Shown here piece after piece: positions 26,715-36,120 of a stretch of 64,000 nucleotides of DNA. A program made the position numbers and the translations under genes. The notes below the pieces were generated by a model. That model saw only the letters and a program-made list of their open reading frames with translations, was not told the origin of the DNA and did not search any database. The DNA is from Liquorilactobacillus aquaticus DSM 21051. GTDB taxonomy: Bacteria; Bacillota; Bacilli; Lactobacillales; Lactobacillaceae. The DNA lies in NCBI RefSeq assembly GCF_001436755.1, contig NZ_AYZD01000033.1, forward strand, positions 1,044 through 65,043, given 5' to 3'. Positions within the stretch are counted from its first letter, which is position 1. Every line of letters starts with the position of its first letter.

Positions 26715-28112
26715 ATGGATGAACAGTTAATATGTTCCAAATGCGGTGCTGAAGTCAAAGAGGGGGAGATCTTTTGCCGAAATTGTGGTCAAAGATTGGA
26801 AGCAACTGCAGACAATAAACAAGATGGTGCTGAAGATTTGAATGATGGGCCTTCTTCATCTGAAAATGTTGATACACAGAATAATTATCAGCGCAGTACA
26901 TCAGAACAGCCGCCTAAAACGTTCAACAAAAAGCTGGGTGTTTTGATCGGGTTGATTGTAGTGGTTCTGGCTGGTGGATATTTTGGCTTGAATAGTTACT
27001 ATCAACCGCAAAAACAGCTTGATAGAGCAGCAGCGGCCATTGGGAATCCAAGTGTGGGGCTAGCTAAATATGTCACTACTGATGACCCCACTTTACAAAA
27101 TGATATCTCAGATCAAAATTTGAAACCAACACAAAAATATTTCAAAAAGGACCAACAGAAGCTAGCAGCGTTGAAAACAGCCTTAAAGCAAGGATCCGTC
27201 TATAAGAACAGTTATTCCTTTAAAAAGGACGGCAATGCATTGTTATTCTTTCCACGTTACAAGGTGAATATCAAGGGGGCTTACGTTAAGCTGCATATCA
27301 ATCGTTCAGGGGTAGAGCTTTTCCAAGATAATAAAAAAGTTGCTGAAACGAGCAAAAGCAACTCTATCAAGGAGATCGGACCTATTTTCCCTGGAAATTA
27401 TACTTTCAAGGCTATGAAAGTCGTTTCCGGCAGAAAACTAAGCAATAGTACAACTACAACTATATATGGCGGTTCTAAAAACCTTGTTTTGAATTTAAAA
27501 ACAGTCAGTTTTACACTTCATGGTGATCCAGGGTCAACAATTTATCTGAATAATAAAAAAGCTGGAACTTTGAACGCTGAAGGGCAGATGAAATTCAACG
27601 ATTATCCATTTGAAGGTAAGTTAAAGGTCTACGCAATAGATTCTTCGAAGAAGAAATCCAAGACGGTTGATATAGGCAATGATTTGGAAGATGGGATTCA
27701 CCATTTCTATTTTTCATCTGATGGGGATGAGACATCTGCGGCTAGTTCGAATTCGGGTGCGAATGCAAGTTCAGATTCAAGTTCAGATACGACTGATACA
27801 GATGCAAACGCTAATTCACAAGTTGACACTAAGAATCTGACTACGGAGCAAGTTAATGATTGGATTCTTGTACATCTTAAAGCAAATTATGATTTTTCGG
27901 TCACTGAGGACGATTTTATTTTTGAACAACAGAAAAATGATGAAGGGTTGTTAGAAATTAATGTTCGCGAAAACCACGCCAGTGAGAATATGCGAGCACA
28001 GAATGCTTCACCTGATCATAACCCTGGTGTCGGTTCTTTTGTGATCGATGCTGACGGTCATTTGCGCAATGCTATAACGAATGAAGTTGTTGCGACTGAA
28101 TATGGCGAGTAA
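26715..28112 (+). CDS. TcaA-like zinc-ribbon membrane-anchored protein (paralogue 2)
   Basis: About 465 residues from the ATG at 26715, which follows AGGGG by 8 nt and gives the same N-terminal spacing as paralogue 1; an upstream ATG at 26697 precedes that ribosome site. It has a zinc ribbon (Cys7, Cys10, Cys21, Cys24), a membrane helix around residues 77-95, and YYQPQKQLDR followed by the same small beta domains as the protein at 13930-15354. The tail differs: a Ser/Asp/Ala-rich linker leads to a final domain with VNDWILVHLKANYDF and INVRENHASENM, in place of the NTF2-like end. It is a stand-alone gene. Confidence 0.8.
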   Translation: MDEQLICSKCGAEVKEGEIFCRNCGQRLEATADNKQDGAEDLNDGPSSSENVDTQNNYQRSTSEQPPKTFNKKLGVLIGLIVVVLAGGYFGLNSYYQPQKQLDRAAAAIGNPSVGLAKYVTTDDPTLQNDISDQNLKPTQKYFKKDQQKLAALKTALKQGSVYKNSYSFKKDGNALLFFPRYKVNIKGAYVKLHINRSGVELFQDNKKVAETSKSNSIKEIGPIFPGNYTFKAMKVVSGRKLSNSTTTTIYGGSKNLVLNLKTVSFTLHGDPGSTIYLNNKKAGTLNAEGQMKFNDYPFEGKLKVYAIDSSKKKSKTVDIGNDLEDGIHHFYFSSDGDETSAASSNSGANASSDSSSDTTDTDANANSQVDTKNLTTEQVNDWILVHLKANYDFSVTEDDFIFEQQKNDEGLLEINVRENHASENMRAQNASPDHNPGVGSFVIDADGHLRNAITNEVVATEYGE

Positions 28113-28161
28113 TACAAAAATAGGTAAAGTGGTAACCGTTATCGTAGGTACGTTATAAAAG

Positions 28162-28205
28162 TGCGGCCTTTGTAAGACTAGTAATCTTATAAGGCTGCAT
28201 TTTTG
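28162..28205 (+). terminator. Rho-independent terminator after TcaA-like paralogue 2
   Basis: TGCGGCCTT at 28162-28170 pairs (one G-T) with AAGGCTGCA at 28191-28199, with inner pairing AAGA/TCTT, followed by TTTTTG. Confidence 0.85.
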
Positions 28206-28430
28206 TGACGTGTTTTTAAATTGATTTGATCTTAACTAATTTAGTAATGTGAGTATAAGTCCAATTTTATCAATATTCCACGCGTGCAGGCTGGTATGTC
28301 TTTTTAAGACGTTAATAATAACGGAACTAAATTTTTTTCAGGTATACTAAAGCTAGTCTACTTTTATAAGTATGATAGGCAAGATTTATACAATATAATG
28401 AAAACGTATTCAAGGAGGAGCTGATTTTCA

Positions 28431-30296
28431 ATGGAGAGTCAACAGAATTTAGATGCAAAGGATCAAAAAATTCTGAGTTTGATTTTACAGCAAGAAATCG
28501 TTCACTATCAGGATATTTCTCAAAAAACGGGTTATTCAAAAAAGACGATTTCTAATCATTTAAATCATATTGAAGATTTTCTTGAAGAATACGAAGTTAG
28601 ATTGACTAGAAAGAGGGGGGTAGGTATTCAAATTAAAGGCGATACAAAGAAAATTAATTCTGTTAGAAAAATGTACTTTGGGGATGATGAAGTCACATTA
28701 TCGTTATTATCAAAACTTACATTTTCTGATCACCCTTTGAAGATCCAAGATTTAGCTGACGTATATTTTTTGAGTAGAACTGCTATTGAAATGAAATTGC
28801 AGAAAATTAAGCCAATATTAGATCAATATGAGATTGAGCTTGAAACTAAAGGTCATGAGGGATTGAAAATCACGGGAACATCAAAGCAAAAAAGAAAATT
28901 TGCAGCGGACTTATTGTATAAATTTTGGAACACCCAAAGCGATGAACTGGTTTTTGCTGAGAAAATATTATCCAATATAATTGATAAAAACTTATTCGAG
29001 AGAATTCTTAGAGTTACAGATGAATTCATAGGTGAATCGCATTTAAACTTCACTGACTACGGAAAAGAATCTCTTGTGATCCATCTTGCCATTTCGTTAT
29101 CAAGAATCAGTGAAAAAAAAGAAGTTCAAAATAAAATCAAAGGAAAAGAGGTCTGTGAAGAAACATTATTTTTAATAAATAAGTTAGAAAATGAGTTTCA
29201 AATAAAGATCCCAAATACTGAAGCAAACTATTTGGATATTCACATTCAATCTGTGAAAGCTGATAAGAATAAGAGTATTAACACCAGTTCAAATCCTGGG
29301 TTATCGGAACTCCTGATGAAGAACATTGATAAATATGACCAAAGTTTACTAAATGGATTGGTGCTCCATCTCACACCGGCAATTAAAAGAACGGCTCTGG
29401 GCTTGAGTATTAGAAATCCTTTAAAAGACGAGGTGAAGAAAAATTTTGTCAGAGCGTATGAGGAGGCACTGAAGTTAAGCGATCTAGTTAGTGAAAAGTA
29501 CAATGTTAAATTTGATGAGCACGAAGCGTCATATATAGCGCTACATTTTCAGGCATACTTTGAACGAAAAAAGGCAACTTTTAGTATCTATCTCGTATGT
29601 AGTTCAGGCATGGGAACGGCACAGCTTTTGAAACAAAGGATCTTGCAGAATTTTTCAAGTCAAATAGAAGTTTTAGAAGTGCTGTCAAATAACGAATATC
29701 AAAACATTAGCGAACGAGAACTAAAAAAGGCAGATTTGGTAATTTCTACAATTAATATTTCAGAAAGGAGTATTCCAGTAATTGTTATAAACCCATTTCT
29801 AGATGTTAGAGCAATTGACGAAATAAAGCACGGCTTGAATAGATTGTCGAATCAAAATAAGGTTTTCAACATACACGATTTGATTAGAGACGAAAATGTT
29901 ATAGTGATTGATCAAAAAATATCATTTGAAGACACGGTAAGTATTGTGAGTAAAAAAGCCATTAAAATGAAGTTAGCCAAAAAAGGAATCGCAGAAGCTA
30001 TTTTAGCGAGAGAGAATCTTTCTTCAACTTTTTACGAGGAAGTAGGTCTTCCCCATGCAAACAAGGAATATGTCAAAAAATCTTCTCTCTTCATTTTCGT
30101 TTCTCAACAAGGAATATCCAAGGAGTACGAAAAGGTAAAGGTATTGTTTTTCTTGTTGCTGACAGATGATATTAAGCCGTATCTTGATGATTTTTATGAA
30201 TTATTGAATGAAATAGTCACAGACAAAAGAAAAATCAATAAAATAATAAGGGCAAAAAATTCAGAAGAAGTTCTCAAAGAAATTGAAACTAGATAA
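28431..30296 (+). CDS. PRD-domain PTS transcriptional activator (MtlR/LicR type)
   Basis: A 621-residue multidomain regulator. It has an N-terminal winged HTH (YQDISQKTGYSKKTISNHLN), a second HTH (LADVYFLSRTAIEMKLQ), and two PTS regulation domains with VIHLAISLSRI and ASYIALHFQAYFERK. An EIIB-like domain follows (IYLVCSSGMGTAQ, Cys390) and then an EIIA domain with GLPHANKEY (His542). Such activators are switched by phosphorylation from HPr and the cognate PTS enzymes, so this one should control the PTS/mannosidase genes downstream. The Shine-Dalgarno is CAAGGAGGAG. A TATAAT lies at 28394-28399 without a clear -35, as expected for an activated or weak promoter. Confidence 0.9.
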   Translation: MESQQNLDAKDQKILSLILQQEIVHYQDISQKTGYSKKTISNHLNHIEDFLEEYEVRLTRKRGVGIQIKGDTKKINSVRKMYFGDDEVTLSLLSKLTFSDHPLKIQDLADVYFLSRTAIEMKLQKIKPILDQYEIELETKGHEGLKITGTSKQKRKFAADLLYKFWNTQSDELVFAEKILSNIIDKNLFERILRVTDEFIGESHLNFTDYGKESLVIHLAISLSRISEKKEVQNKIKGKEVCEETLFLINKLENEFQIKIPNTEANYLDIHIQSVKADKNKSINTSSNPGLSELLMKNIDKYDQSLLNGLVLHLTPAIKRTALGLSIRNPLKDEVKKNFVRAYEEALKLSDLVSEKYNVKFDEHEASYIALHFQAYFERKKATFSIYLVCSSGMGTAQLLKQRILQNFSSQIEVLEVLSNNEYQNISERELKKADLVISTINISERSIPVIVINPFLDVRAIDEIKHGLNRLSNQNKVFNIHDLIRDENVIVIDQKISFEDTVSIVSKKAIKMKLAKKGIAEAILARENLSSTFYEEVGLPHANKEYVKKSSLFIFVSQQGISKEYEKVKVLFFLLLTDDIKPYLDDFYELLNEIVTDKRKINKIIRAKNSEEVLKEIETR

Positions 30297-30311
30297 AAGA
30301 GGGTAGTAGAA

Positions 30312-30776
30312 ATGAATGAAAACATAAGCGAATTTATTTCAGAAAAAAATATAGTTTTGAATTTGGGGGCCTCAAGTCAATTAGATGCAATTCAGAAGCT
30401 TGCACGAGTTTTGGAAAAAAACGGCTATATTGATAATGTATTAGATTTTCAAAAGGATGTTTTAGAGAGAGAGAAGGCTTCAACAACAGGAATCGGAAAT
30501 GAAATGGCAATCCCCCATAGTAAAAGTGAACACGTTAGACAGACGACGATGCTGCTTGCAAAAAACGATGTAGGTCTAGAATGGAACTCATTAGACGGTT
30601 CTAGTGTAAAGTGTATTTTTTTAATGGCAGTTTCACTCAAGGATAAAGGAGATGAACATTTGAAGATGCTGGCAACTTTATCTGGTGAACTGATGGATGA
30701 TGATTTTGTCAGGGCAATAAAGAAAGCGGATTCAAAAAAAGAAATATTAAAAATATTACAAAAAAAGGGGAAATAA
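30312..30776 (+). CDS. PTS fructose-type EIIA component
   Basis: A 154-residue EIIA of the fructose/mannitol class. The active-site His69 is in GIGNEMAIPHSKSEHV. It accepts phosphate from HPr and passes it to the separate EIIB encoded 2 nt after its stop. It lies 15 bp behind the PRD regulator. With the next two genes it makes a complete split EIIA-EIIB-EIIC transporter, probably for a mannose-containing substrate given the adjacent alpha-mannosidase. Confidence 0.92.
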   Translation: MNENISEFISEKNIVLNLGASSQLDAIQKLARVLEKNGYIDNVLDFQKDVLEREKASTTGIGNEMAIPHSKSEHVRQTTMLLAKNDVGLEWNSLDGSSVKCIFLMAVSLKDKGDEHLKMLATLSGELMDDDFVRAIKKADSKKEILKILQKKGK

Positions 30777-30778
30777 AA

Positions 30779-31093
30779 ATGAAAATAGTCGGAGTAACAG
30801 CATGTATAGCAGGAATTGCACATACGTATATGGCAGCTGCAAATTTGAAAAAATTCGCCAAAAAAGAGAACTATGATATCAAGGTTGAAACGCAAGGAGC
30901 AATGGGAATTGAAAATGAACTGTCTCAGGCAGAGATCGATGCAGCTGACGTAGTCATTTTTGCGGTAGATACAACAGTTCAAAATGAAGAAAGATTCACC
31001 AGTAAAAAGATTTTGGAAGTTGGGACATCAAAAGTCGTAAAGGATGGCAGAGAAACAATTGAAGCAGCTGCCAGATTAGCGAAAGGAGAATAA
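30779..31093 (+). CDS. PTS fructose-type EIIB component
   Basis: A 104-residue EIIB with phosphocysteine Cys9 in VGVTACIAGIAHTYMAA, a variant of the usual ACPTGIAHT motif, and KVETQGAMGIENEL, typical of fructose-family EIIB. It passes phosphate to the incoming sugar through EIIC. It is tightly packed between EIIA and EIIC (2 and 3 bp). Confidence 0.92.
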   Translation: MKIVGVTACIAGIAHTYMAAANLKKFAKKENYDIKVETQGAMGIENELSQAEIDAADVVIFAVDTTVQNEERFTSKKILEVGTSKVVKDGRETIEAAARLAKGE

Positions 31094-31096
31094 ACA

Positions 31097-32134
31097 ATGG
31101 CCGGATTTAAGACGGAAATGAAAAAATTAGCGGCATACTTTCAAACGGGCGTTTCATACATGATCCCATTAGTTACTGCCGCTGGGTTATTAACCTCGAT
31201 TGCGGTTATCTTTGGTGGAAATGGAGTTTGGAATGAGACCTCCACTATCTGGGGGAACATCAGACTACTTGGACAAACTGGATTGAATTTTATTGTCCCG
31301 ATGATCGCAGCTTATATTGCATTCGCAATTGCAGATCGTCCTGGACTCGCACCAGCTTTTATTGTTGGCTTGATCGCTGCCAATATGGGAACAGGCTTCT
31401 TAGGTGGAATGTTAGTGGGGATCTTGGTGGGGTATCTTGCAAAATGGCTTAAAAAGATACCTTTACCTGCAAACCTGCAGTCTGTTAAATCATTGATCAT
31501 TATTCCGTTTTTAGCGACATTGATAATCGGTCTCTTACTCATATATGTAATAGGAGCTCCTATTCAAGTTATGACGACCTTTTTAACAGCGTGGCTAAAA
31601 GGCATGAGTGGAGCTAATGCAATTCTAATGGCAGGTGTCTTGGGGGCAATGATGGCCGTTGATATGGGCGGACCAATCAATAAAATTGCATACGCATTCG
31701 GAATGGCTGCATTTACTTCTGGTGGCTATCAAGCAAGTACTGCGATGCTGATGGCTATTGGAATCCCACCATTAGGCATGTTTGTAGCTACTTTACTAGG
31801 TGGAAAAAAACTGTATTCTGAACAGGAAATTGAAAGCGGCAGATCAGCTTTAGTGATGGGAATTGTTGGTATTACTGAGGGAACTATTCCATTTGCCGTT
31901 GCTGATCCGATACGAGTGATCCCAAGTATCATTGTGGGAACATCGTTAGGATGCGCGGTCAATGGTGCATTTGGAACTTATCAAAAAACGGCACTTTCAA
32001 CAGTAATGGCGATTCCATTTTCATCTAACTGGATATTATATACAATCGCGATCTTGGTCGGTGTATTTACAGTCGCATTGCTAGCTAACTTTTTGAAAAA
32101 ATTCACTAAGAAAAACATTGACGTTGAAAGATAA
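31097..32134 (+). CDS. PTS fructose-type EIIC permease
   Basis: A 345-residue polytopic permease starting MAGFKTEMKKLAAYFQTG. It contains GVSYMIPLVTAAGLL, DRPGLAPAFIVGL, VDMGGPINKIAYAFG and GITEGTIPFAVADPIRVIPS, all hallmarks of fructose-family EIIC. It is the sugar-translocating subunit. In the mannosylglycerate system of E. coli a related PTS feeds a GH38 mannosidase, matching the order here. Confidence 0.92.
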   Translation: MAGFKTEMKKLAAYFQTGVSYMIPLVTAAGLLTSIAVIFGGNGVWNETSTIWGNIRLLGQTGLNFIVPMIAAYIAFAIADRPGLAPAFIVGLIAANMGTGFLGGMLVGILVGYLAKWLKKIPLPANLQSVKSLIIIPFLATLIIGLLLIYVIGAPIQVMTTFLTAWLKGMSGANAILMAGVLGAMMAVDMGGPINKIAYAFGMAAFTSGGYQASTAMLMAIGIPPLGMFVATLLGGKKLYSEQEIESGRSALVMGIVGITEGTIPFAVADPIRVIPSIIVGTSLGCAVNGAFGTYQKTALSTVMAIPFSSNWILYTIAILVGVFTVALLANFLKKFTKKNIDVER

Positions 32135-32154
32135 CAACTTATAGGAGGTACAAA

Positions 32155-34785
32155 GTGGCAAAAGCTCATATAGTAAACCATACACATTGGGATAGAGAAT
32201 GGTATTTCACAGTTATGGATTCTCAAGTACTGGCTGATCAAGTTTTTACAGAAATATTAGATGAATTGGACACGCACGCTGAAGCAAATTTCTGTCTAGA
32301 TGGTCAGACGTCCATTCTTAATGAATATGTAGCTACGCATCCTGAAGAACTAAACCGAATAAAGAAACTAGTAAAAGAAAATCGTTTGTTTGTCGGGCCT
32401 TGGTATACACAGACAGATGCACTAATTCCTGATGCTGAATCGATTTTGAGAAACCTAACTATCGGTATTACCGAAGCAAAGGAGAAGTATGGGAAAGCAA
32501 TGATGGTCGGATATCTACCAGATACTTTCGGGTTTAATGCTCAGATGCCCATGCTGCTGAACCAGGCCGGAATAGACAGTATCGTTTTCTGGCGCGGAAC
32601 AAATTTTGACACACAAGTGGTGTCCCCATACTTTAATTGGCATTCATTAAGTAAGGATTCTGTAATTGCAGCTAACTTTCCATATGGATATTTTACTGGA
32701 CAAATTGGAATAGATGCAAAAGAAAAAATGGAAAGCTTTGTCAACGACAGGTATGATCCAGCTATTGATTTTTTAAAGACGCACGGCGAGAATGATGATA
32801 TCTTGATGCCATCAGGTATTGATCAAATGAATATTGTGCATAATATGGCGAAAACAGTTGGAGATATTAATGTAAAGAGTAAGCACACGACAAGTATCAG
32901 CAGCTATCAAAAATTCATTGACATTTTAAAAACTAAAGACCTTCCAGATTATTCTGGTGAACTGAGGCTTCCAACATATGCGCGTGTTCATCGGACAATT
33001 GGTTCTGTGCGACAATCGATCAAAAAACAAAATTTTGAAATTGAGCAAAAAATTTTAAAGCGTGTGGAACCACTCATGGTAATAGCTGAGAGTGTGGGAA
33101 TAAAGATAGGTAAGGGAATGCTCAACTTACTTTGGAAAAAGGTACTTGAATGTCAAGCCCATGATTCATTAGGAGGCAGTGTATCTGACAATGTTGCGGA
33201 GGATATCAACCATAGATTCAAAGAAGCCAATGAACTGGCTGATGGAATCGAAAATTTTATTAAGAAAAAAATTGCAGATTTTCTCAATTTGAATGAAGAT
33301 GAAATTTTGCTTTTTAATACTGATTTGCATGATTTTGAAGGTACTAAACAAGTTAATGTGATGTCCCGCTGTGAAAATATTAAATTTAGAGGGATTAAGC
33401 ACCAAGTGATCAATTTAGAAAAATATTATCCCGTCAGAAAACACGTTTTGCGGATGACCGAAAAGGGACGAGAATACTTTGATGAACCGAAATACTTTGA
33501 ATTGAAATGTACGCTTGATGTTCATATTCCTGCGTTCGGCTATAAGGTTTTAAAGTTTGAAAAAGATAATGAAAATAATGAAGAAGTTGAAGCGAAAAGT
33601 AATCACAATATTTCAGTAGACAAGATGAAGTTTGAACTTGTAGAAAACAAAGTCAGATTCACTAACGATGGTTCGGTGTATGATGACTTTATCGCATTAG
33701 TAGAGGCCGGTAATGATGGTGACACATATGATTATTCTCCAATGCGTGAAGAAATTGAAAAAATTTTAAGTTTCACAGATAGCAGATCTAGTGAAGATGG
33801 CTTATTTAAAAAGTTGATACTCCAAGGGTCGACACAACTCCCCCAGACTCTTGAAAAACGAATAGATGGTAAAAAGGATACGGAATTCAAATATGAATTG
33901 ACCATCTGTATAAATAAAATTTCAAAGAATGTCTTCTTTAAATTGAATTTTAATAATAATATTGATTCACATCGGTTACGACTCAGGATCAATCCCAACA
34001 GCGATATCGCAAACGTAAAAACAGGTATTCAAGGCGGGTTTGTAAACGTTAGCAATCTAGAAGTTGACCCAGAGTGGGAAGAGAAATTCGATGAAAAACC
34101 GGTTAATATATACAATTTTGATAAGTTGTTAAATATCAAAAGTCGTGATTGTTCATTCAGCCTATACCCAAAAGGACTTAAAGAGTTTGAATTCGACAAA
34201 AAGTATTTATATATTACGCTGCTGGCGACAACTGGTCAGCTGGGAAAACCCAATCTGGCTTGGCGGCCGGGAAGAGCTTCGGGCGATACTACTAATGAAG
34301 GTCATATCATGATGCCAACTCCATTGGCACAGGAACATGGTGAATGGAGTTTTGAGATAGGGATGACCTTAGATGATCTCGAAGAATCGAATCGAGTACT
34401 TGCAGAAAATATTAATATGATCTTTGATGAAAGTGTTAGCTATCAAAAGCAGTTATTAAATCTTTTCACTAATAGGCTGGATAATAAAATATGGCCGACA
34501 GAGCTTGTTTCTGATATTCCAAGGAGCATTTCAATATTAAAGATCGCTAGTGAATTGATTGTATCTGCTGTTTATCCATCGAAAGATGATGGACAATTTC
34601 TGATAAGATTATTCAATCCTTTGAGTGAATCAATCGATGTGGCAGGCAAAATACCCGAGAGTTTTGTAAGAACTGATATTTTAGAAAATGAAATATTAGA
34701 AAATAGCATTGTACGCGGAAGTTCATATGCAACCTTCAAAGGCAATGTTCCAATAAATTTTAAGAAAAAGGATTTGGATTTGTAA
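32155..34785 (+). CDS. GH38 alpha-mannosidase (MngB-like)
   Basis: An 876-residue glycoside hydrolase family 38 enzyme. The N-terminal HIVNHTHWDREWYFT gives the zinc ligands His11 and Asp13, and YLPDTFGFNAQMP carries the probable nucleophile Asp123. WKKVLECQAHDSLGGSVSDNV is a conserved family segment, and long beta-sandwich C-terminal domains follow. It starts at GTG 32155 behind ATAGGAGG, 20 bp after EIIC. It should cleave an alpha-mannoside phosphorylated during PTS uptake; 2-O-mannosylglycerate is the E. coli precedent, but plant or yeast mannosides are equally possible. No signal peptide, so it acts in the cytoplasm. Confidence 0.9.
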   Translation: MAKAHIVNHTHWDREWYFTVMDSQVLADQVFTEILDELDTHAEANFCLDGQTSILNEYVATHPEELNRIKKLVKENRLFVGPWYTQTDALIPDAESILRNLTIGITEAKEKYGKAMMVGYLPDTFGFNAQMPMLLNQAGIDSIVFWRGTNFDTQVVSPYFNWHSLSKDSVIAANFPYGYFTGQIGIDAKEKMESFVNDRYDPAIDFLKTHGENDDILMPSGIDQMNIVHNMAKTVGDINVKSKHTTSISSYQKFIDILKTKDLPDYSGELRLPTYARVHRTIGSVRQSIKKQNFEIEQKILKRVEPLMVIAESVGIKIGKGMLNLLWKKVLECQAHDSLGGSVSDNVAEDINHRFKEANELADGIENFIKKKIADFLNLNEDEILLFNTDLHDFEGTKQVNVMSRCENIKFRGIKHQVINLEKYYPVRKHVLRMTEKGREYFDEPKYFELKCTLDVHIPAFGYKVLKFEKDNENNEEVEAKSNHNISVDKMKFELVENKVRFTNDGSVYDDFIALVEAGNDGDTYDYSPMREEIEKILSFTDSRSSEDGLFKKLILQGSTQLPQTLEKRIDGKKDTEFKYELTICINKISKNVFFKLNFNNNIDSHRLRLRINPNSDIANVKTGIQGGFVNVSNLEVDPEWEEKFDEKPVNIYNFDKLLNIKSRDCSFSLYPKGLKEFEFDKKYLYITLLATTGQLGKPNLAWRPGRASGDTTNEGHIMMPTPLAQEHGEWSFEIGMTLDDLEESNRVLAENINMIFDESVSYQKQLLNLFTNRLDNKIWPTELVSDIPRSISILKIASELIVSAVYPSKDDGQFLIRLFNPLSESIDVAGKIPESFVRTDILENEILENSIVRGSSYATFKGNVPINFKKKDLDL

Positions 34786-34861
34786 TGGTAAAAGCTGAAG
34801 TGTAATTAAGTCCAGAGAATGTATATGCTAAGAGATATAGCAACGTGCGCTTGTAGTATGG

Positions 34862-34904
34862 GATGTGTTTGTTGAAGCAATATTTCAAGAAACACATCTT
34901 TTTA
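34862..34904 (+). terminator. Rho-independent terminator of the mannosidase operon
   Basis: GATGTGTTT at 34862-34870 pairs with AAACACATC at 34890-34898, the stem continuing with TTGAA/TTCAA past a mismatch, followed by TTTTT. Confidence 0.85.
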
Positions 34905-35072
34905 ACATGCAAAAAGTACGGTTTTCTTATATGTATGCTAAAGAAACAGATTCTAAAAACTAAAAGTATTCCAACAATTAACCTGAAAGTAATTATTTTT
35001 GTTTGGTGCACCATAAAATTCTATTAGGTAATCCTTTATATGTGTTATAATGAAAGTTGAAAGGGGTCATGT

Positions 35073-35525
35073 ATGATGCAAAAGGAAAAAATCGAGTTAA
35101 AAGATTATGGTGCAGCGCCATTTGCGGTTGATTTGAAAGAGGCTGCCAAACAAAATGATAACTATCGAACAACTTTATGGACGGGCGATCATTTTCAAGT
35201 TACGTTAATGGCAATTCCACCGCATGGCGGCGATATTGGAATGGAAATTCACCATGGCAATGATCAGTTTATTTATTTAGTTGATGGAGTTGGTCACGTC
35301 CAGATGGGCAAAGATAAGAATAAGCTGACAGTTGATCGCGAGGTCTATCCTGGAGAAGCTATCGTTGTTCCAGATAATACTTGGCACAATGTTATCAATG
35401 CTGGCGATAAAGTTATGAAATGCTACTCGATTTATTCACCAGTCAAGCATGAACACGGGGTTACAGAAACAACTAAAGAAGATGCTATTAAGCAAGAGGG
35501 ACCATTAGAAGGAACTGGCGAATAG
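35073..35525 (+). CDS. Small cupin-domain protein
   Basis: A 150-residue single-domain cupin. Motif 1 is HHGNDQFIYLVDGVGHVQMG (metal-ligand His pair and Gln) and motif 2 is PGEAIVVPDNTWHNVINAG (His). Conserved small cupins of this type are frequent in lactic acid bacteria and are usually unassigned; some bind metals or sugars. It starts at ATG 35073 (or the adjacent ATG 35076) after AAGGGG. A TATAAT at 35046-35051 upstream and the following terminator make it monocistronic. Confidence 0.85.
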   Translation: MMQKEKIELKDYGAAPFAVDLKEAAKQNDNYRTTLWTGDHFQVTLMAIPPHGGDIGMEIHHGNDQFIYLVDGVGHVQMGKDKNKLTVDREVYPGEAIVVPDNTWHNVINAGDKVMKCYSIYSPVKHEHGVTETTKEDAIKQEGPLEGTGE

Positions 35526-35547
35526 AAGTCTAGTTACTGTCTAGCAA

Positions 35548-35580
35548 AAAACTCTGACAATTCATTTGTCAGAGTTTTTT
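35548..35580 (+). terminator. Rho-independent terminator after cupin gene
   Basis: A perfect stem, AAACTCTGACA to about 35559 pairing with TGTCAGAGTTT, a 7-nt loop and TTTTTTG. Confidence 0.92.
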
Positions 35581-35673
35581 GTATATTCTAAAAGAGCTTG
35601 TTTCGGTTATTAAAAAAAAATACGAGCATGAACAAAAGTAATTCCAAAAGGGATATTGGTTCTATTTTTGATT

Positions 35674-36006
35674 TTAAAGCGAACCAAAGTTGATAGGAAA
35701 GGACAATATTCCAGCTGCTAGCGCGTGTTTCCTCATTTCATCAGCATCTATTTTGCCTGAACGAACCTCTGACTTAATATGATTATAAACATTTAAAACA
35801 CTTTCAGGAATACTGTGGTGTTTCAAGTAATAGGCTGAAATTTCATTAGATAAACCAGTAACGACCTGGATATATGACATATTTTCATTAAGTTCCGAAG
35901 CGTGTTTTAATAAAATTTTTTTGAGTTCTGGTATTTTTTCAACCTCAGGATCCATATAGGCTTTACTCATCTTGTTTAAAAGTATTTCTGAATTTTCTTC
36001 TGTCAT
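35674..36006 (-). CDS. Bacteriocin immunity-like protein (four-helix, EntA_Immun type)
   Basis: A 110-residue, wholly helical, charged protein with a good ribosome site (AGGAG) on the minus strand. SYIQVVTGLSNEISAYYLKHH and PESVLNVYNHIKSEV resemble enterocin A/pediocin-type immunity proteins, small cytoplasmic four-helix bundles protecting against class IIa bacteriocins by acting on the mannose PTS. No bacteriocin or ABC exporter gene lies nearby, so it would be an orphan immunity gene. Family assignment is by pattern recognition. Confidence 0.6.
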   Translation of the reverse strand: MTEENSEILLNKMSKAYMDPEVEKIPELKKILLKHASELNENMSYIQVVTGLSNEISAYYLKHHSIPESVLNVYNHIKSEVRSGKIDADEMRKHALAAGILSFPINFGSL

Positions 36007-36120
36007 TTTTATTCTCCTGATTAAAATTTTTTAATAAATTCAGTGCGTGATTTTTTTTAGAAAGCAATACTGCAAATCCAATATACTCTCTTGATTTGAT
36101 TTCAGCAATTTTTTAAAAGC

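Noticed and set aside
28133-28146. cre-like dyad GGTAACCGTTATC
   Set aside because: It sits between the TcaA-like gene and its terminator, away from any promoter, and matches the cre consensus only partly.
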